Of a stretch of DNA of 64,000 bases, positions 60,952-64,000 are shown in pieces. The position numbers were made by a program, and so were the translations under genes. Position 1 is the stretch's first letter; each line of letters begins with the position of its first letter. The notes below the pieces were generated by a model that saw only the letters and a program-made list of their open reading frames with translations, was not told the origin of the DNA and did not search any database. Where the stretch lies: contig JAJRXC010000081.1 in NCBI GenBank assembly GCA_024276495.1, positions 41,790 through 105,789 on the forward strand, given 5' to 3'. This DNA comes from Actinomycetes bacterium (GTDB lineage: Bacteria; Actinomycetota; Acidimicrobiia; Acidimicrobiales; Aldehydirespiratoraceae).

Positions 60952-61893
60952 ATGGATCGAACCCGGGCCGCGCTGCAGTGGACGCTCGACGTGATCAAGG
61001 AGGTCGCGAGCGAGTGGTCGAAGGACCGTGTCGGCGGGCTGGCCGCCGAGATCGCCTTCTTCGCGCTCCTCGGGTTCTTCCCGACCGTCGTCGCCCTCGC
61101 GGCAGCGCTCGGCTCGGCCGACGCGATCGTCGGGCAGAACACCGCCGCCGACGTCGAGACATGGGTCGTGGACCGGATGGTCGAGGTCTTCGGGGGTGAC
61201 AACAGTCTCGAAGAGACGGTTCGTCAACTGTTCTCGGGGAGCAACGGCAGCGCGTTGACGCTCGGCGCCGTCATCGCCATCTACGCCGCGTCCCGCGGGT
61301 TCATCGCGGTGGTCCGGGCGTTGGACGTCGCATACGACCACAAGAACCACCGGGGCTGGCTGTCGACCCGCCTCGTCGGGTTCGGCTTGACCGTTCTCAC
61401 CGTGTTCGCGGCCGCGGTCGTGTTGGTCCTCATCGTCGTCGGCCCGCTGTTCGGTGGCGGGTCCGATCTCGCCGAGAGCCTCGGAGTGGCCTCGATCTTC
61501 GGCACGTTGTGGACCTGGTTGCGATGGCCGGTGGTGTTCATCGTGCTGGTCGTGTGGGCGGCGTCGGTGTACCACATCGCTCCGAACCATCAATCGCCGT
61601 GGCGCTACGAGTTCCCGGGGGCGCTCGTCGCCGCGGTGTGGTGGGCCGCGGTCTCGGCCGGTTTCAGCACCTACCTGTCGCTGGCGTCGTCGGGGGCCAA
61701 CGCGATCTTCGGGTTCCTCGGTGGTGCCATCAGCTTGTTGTTCTGGCTCTACCTGATGGCGATGGGGCTTCTTTTCGGCGCCGAGATCAATTCGATCAAC
61801 GCGGTCCGTCGAGGGGTCGACCTCGAGCGCCCGATCGACGCCCAACCTCGCCGCCGCTCACTCCGACGTCACAAGTCGAAACCGGTCGAATAG
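60952..61893 (+). CDS. YihY/UPF0761 family inner membrane protein
   Basis: GGLAAEIAFFALLGFFPTVVALAAALG; FGFLGGAISLLFWLYLMAMGLLFGAEIN. Confidence 0.92.
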   Translation: MDRTRAALQWTLDVIKEVASEWSKDRVGGLAAEIAFFALLGFFPTVVALAAALGSADAIVGQNTAADVETWVVDRMVEVFGGDNSLEETVRQLFSGSNGSALTLGAVIAIYAASRGFIAVVRALDVAYDHKNHRGWLSTRLVGFGLTVLTVFAAAVVLVLIVVGPLFGGGSDLAESLGVASIFGTLWTWLRWPVVFIVLVVWAASVYHIAPNHQSPWRYEFPGALVAAVWWAAVSAGFSTYLSLASSGANAIFGFLGGAISLLFWLYLMAMGLLFGAEINSINAVRRGVDLERPIDAQPRRRSLRRHKSKPVE

Positions 61894-61904
61894 GGTGGCG
61901 GGGT

Positions 61905-62846
61905 ATGATTTTCGCAGCGATCTCCAGCCCCTCGAGTGACGCCATCGAGCTCGGCCCGCTCACCTTTCGGTTCTACGGTCTGGCGATCGCGTTCGGTGTG
62001 CTGGCCGGGGTCTGGCTCGCCCAGAAGCGGTGGACCGCGGTGGGCGGAGGGCCCGACGACATGTCCCGGGTCGCCATGTGGGCCGTACCGGCCGGCCTGG
62101 TCGGGGCGCGCCTCTACCACCTGACCACCGACTGGCGTTTCGACGAGGGGCTCGTCGAGGCGCTCAAGATCTGGGAGGGCGGGCTCGGGATCCCGGGAGG
62201 GATGGCCGCCGGCATCTTCGCCGCCCTCTGGGTCATTCGCCGGGAGGGTTGGGACCGTGCGAAGTTCCTCGACGCGGCAGTGCCCGGACTTCCGTTGGCC
62301 CAGGCGATCGGCCGGTTCGGCAACTGGTTCAACCAGGAGCTCTACGGAAAGCCGAGTGATCTGCCGTGGGCGGTGGAGATCGCACCGGAGAACCGCGAGA
62401 GCGGGTTCGAGCAGTTCGACACCTTCCAGCCGACGTTCTTCTACGAATCGTTGTGGAACTTCGCCCTGGTCGCGTTCTTGATCTGGGTTCACAAGAAGAA
62501 GAAGGTCCGCGCCGGGTCACTGTTGGCGGTCTACGTCGCCGGATACCTGATCGCCCGGCTCTGGCTCGAGACCGTACGAATCGACAACGCGACCGAGATC
62601 GCCGGCGTTCGCGTCAACATCTGGATGAGCGTCATCGGCATCGTGCTCGCCGGTGGCTGGCTGTTGCTCCGAGGCCGCCCCGAGGAGCAGTCGGACACCG
62701 ATCACCCCGACGACGACCGCTCAGACGACAGCGACGGCGCCGCAGACGACGAGGGTGGGTCGGACGACGGCGAGGGTGGGTCAGACGACGCCGGCACCGG
62801 TGTCGAGGAGATCGAGATGGCTGCTCCCGACGACGGCGCGCCGTAG
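61905..62846 (+). CDS. lgt: Prolipoprotein diacylglyceryl transferase with acidic C-terminal tail
   Basis: YGLAIAFGVLAG, RFGNWFNQELYGKPSDLPWAVEI Lgt signature; C-terminus rich in D/E/G. Confidence 0.96.
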   Translation: MIFAAISSPSSDAIELGPLTFRFYGLAIAFGVLAGVWLAQKRWTAVGGGPDDMSRVAMWAVPAGLVGARLYHLTTDWRFDEGLVEALKIWEGGLGIPGGMAAGIFAALWVIRREGWDRAKFLDAAVPGLPLAQAIGRFGNWFNQELYGKPSDLPWAVEIAPENRESGFEQFDTFQPTFFYESLWNFALVAFLIWVHKKKKVRAGSLLAVYVAGYLIARLWLETVRIDNATEIAGVRVNIWMSVIGIVLAGGWLLLRGRPEEQSDTDHPDDDRSDDSDGAADDEGGSDDGEGGSDDAGTGVEEIEMAAPDDGAP

Positions 62847-63838
62847 CCGATTCAGGGCGTGGTTCTCGTTGAGCTGGTTCGCGGCGGCCGGCGGTGGGAA
62901 CATCGTGAGATCCCGGATGTCGTAGGCGATCGCGTAGAGCCGGAGCCGATCGAACTGGCGGGGAACGTCGAAGAGCTCCGGATAGTCCTGACGGAGCCAC
63001 CAGGGCACCGGGGCGTAGTCCTCGGCTCTGGTCTGCGCGACGAAGTCGTCGCCGACGTGAAGATGCGGCAGACAACACATGCGCAAGAAGACGTCGAGGT
63101 CGACGTCGGCGGGCGACGTGCGTGACCACTCGAAGTCGAGAACCGCGGTGATCGTCGTGCCGTCCCAGAGAATGTTCTCGAACGTGAGGTCGCCGTGGAT
63201 CAGGAAGTCGCTGTCGAACGGTTCGATCGCGGGGGTGAGGTCGTAGACCATCCGTTCGACGTCGTCGATCAGGCCCCGGTCGACGTGGGGGAGCGAACGG
63301 GCCTGGTCGAGCGCGACGAGCAGCGACATCACCGGGGAGAGGGTTTCTCCCCGAAGCATCTGGGGAGCGTCGATGACCGGCAGGTTCGCCGGACCCGGTG
63401 TGTGGTGCAGGCGCCGCAACTTGACGGCGAGCTGGGAGACCGCGGATCGTCGCTGATCGGTGCTCATCGTCGGCCAGCAATGGGCGAGTGGGCGGCCGGG
63501 CACCCGTTTCAACACGAGATAGTCGGCGCCCATTCGTCCCCCGTAGGCGACGACCATCGGATACCCGATCTCCGCGGGCAGACTCGGCCCGAGGATCGCT
63601 TCGCGTCGAAGGCGTTGGTTCGGGCGCCGGTTCACCCGCACCACGTGGGTCGCGGTGAGCCAGACCTCGTTCGTGACGCTGCTGGCCGGTTCCAACGGCA
63701 CGGTCGAGTCGAGTCCGGCCTGCAGGAGGGCGTGGCGGGCGCGGGCCATCGCCATCGGATTGCGACGCTCGCTCACAGTGCTGCTCGGTCGCGCGACGGC
63801 ACGGCTGGACTCATGCGGGTCCATCGGCATCGGGCGAG
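62781..63838 (-). CDS. Aminoglycoside phosphotransferase family protein (catalytic motifs intact)
   Basis: DFLIHGDLTFENILWDGTTITAVLDFEWSRTSPADVDLD. Confidence 0.88.
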
Positions 63839-63856
63839 GTGAACTTAGCGGGGCCC

Positions 63857-63890
63857 GGCCGTTCGGCCCATCGGGATGGGCCGAACGGCC
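63857..63890 (-). terminator. Perfect inverted repeat, probable terminator of the downstream minus-strand gene
   Basis: GGCCGTTCGGCCCATC/GATGGGCCGAACGGCC, 16-bp perfect stem with 2-nt centre, directly after the TAG stop at 63890; no T-tract. Confidence 0.6.
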
Positions 63891-64000
63891 TACCCGGCGA
63901 GCACGGTGGCGGCCAGCCGCGGCCACGCGTCGACGGCCCACGGTCCGAACGGGCGATCGGTCAGCGCGACCAGGACGATGTCGGCGACCGGGTCGATCCA
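63890..64000 (-). CDS. C-terminal fragment of a possible serine hydrolase/beta-lactamase-like protein, truncated by window
   Basis: Minus-strand WIDPVADIVLVALTDRPFGPWAVDAWPRLAATVLAG*, resembling the C-terminus of class C beta-lactamase-like proteins. Confidence 0.45.
   Translation of the reverse strand, partial: WIDPVADIVLVALTDRPFGPWAVDAWPRLAATVLAG

Overview
High-GC chromosomal window with dense, short-spaced gene packing. Gene content (class II NrdJ, GpgS, LexA/LysM pair, SLH-like repeats) suggests an actinobacterium, probably Acidimicrobiia-like; this is inference only. About 50 coding regions are supported. The backbone is rpsO-pnp-M16 peptidase, dapB, dapA-rnj-ftsK, rimO-pgsA-cinA, recA-miaB-(kinase-like)-miaA-dapF-hflX-dapC-dapD-dapE, lexA<>LysM, nrdJ, E1 alpha/beta, gpgS, an L,D-transpeptidase, yihY and lgt. 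I found no rRNA, tRNA, CRISPR array or transposase. The observations most worth following up are: (1) a secreted TolB-like propeller/SLH-like gene with two in-frame TAG codons, next to a decayed FAH-family gene; (2) a gpgS frame split by a single in-frame TAA; (3) an APH-fold protein between miaB and miaA whose catalytic motifs look lost; (4) a five-gene glycan-type operon in which every junction is a 4-bp overlap; (5) a pair of paralogous membrane proteins behind a repeat-rich operator-like region beside a Crp-family regulator; (6) a long near-perfect hairpin in the rpsO-pnp spacer; (7) two SOS boxes between lexA and a divergent LysM gene. All homology calls come from reading the protein sequences, with no database search.
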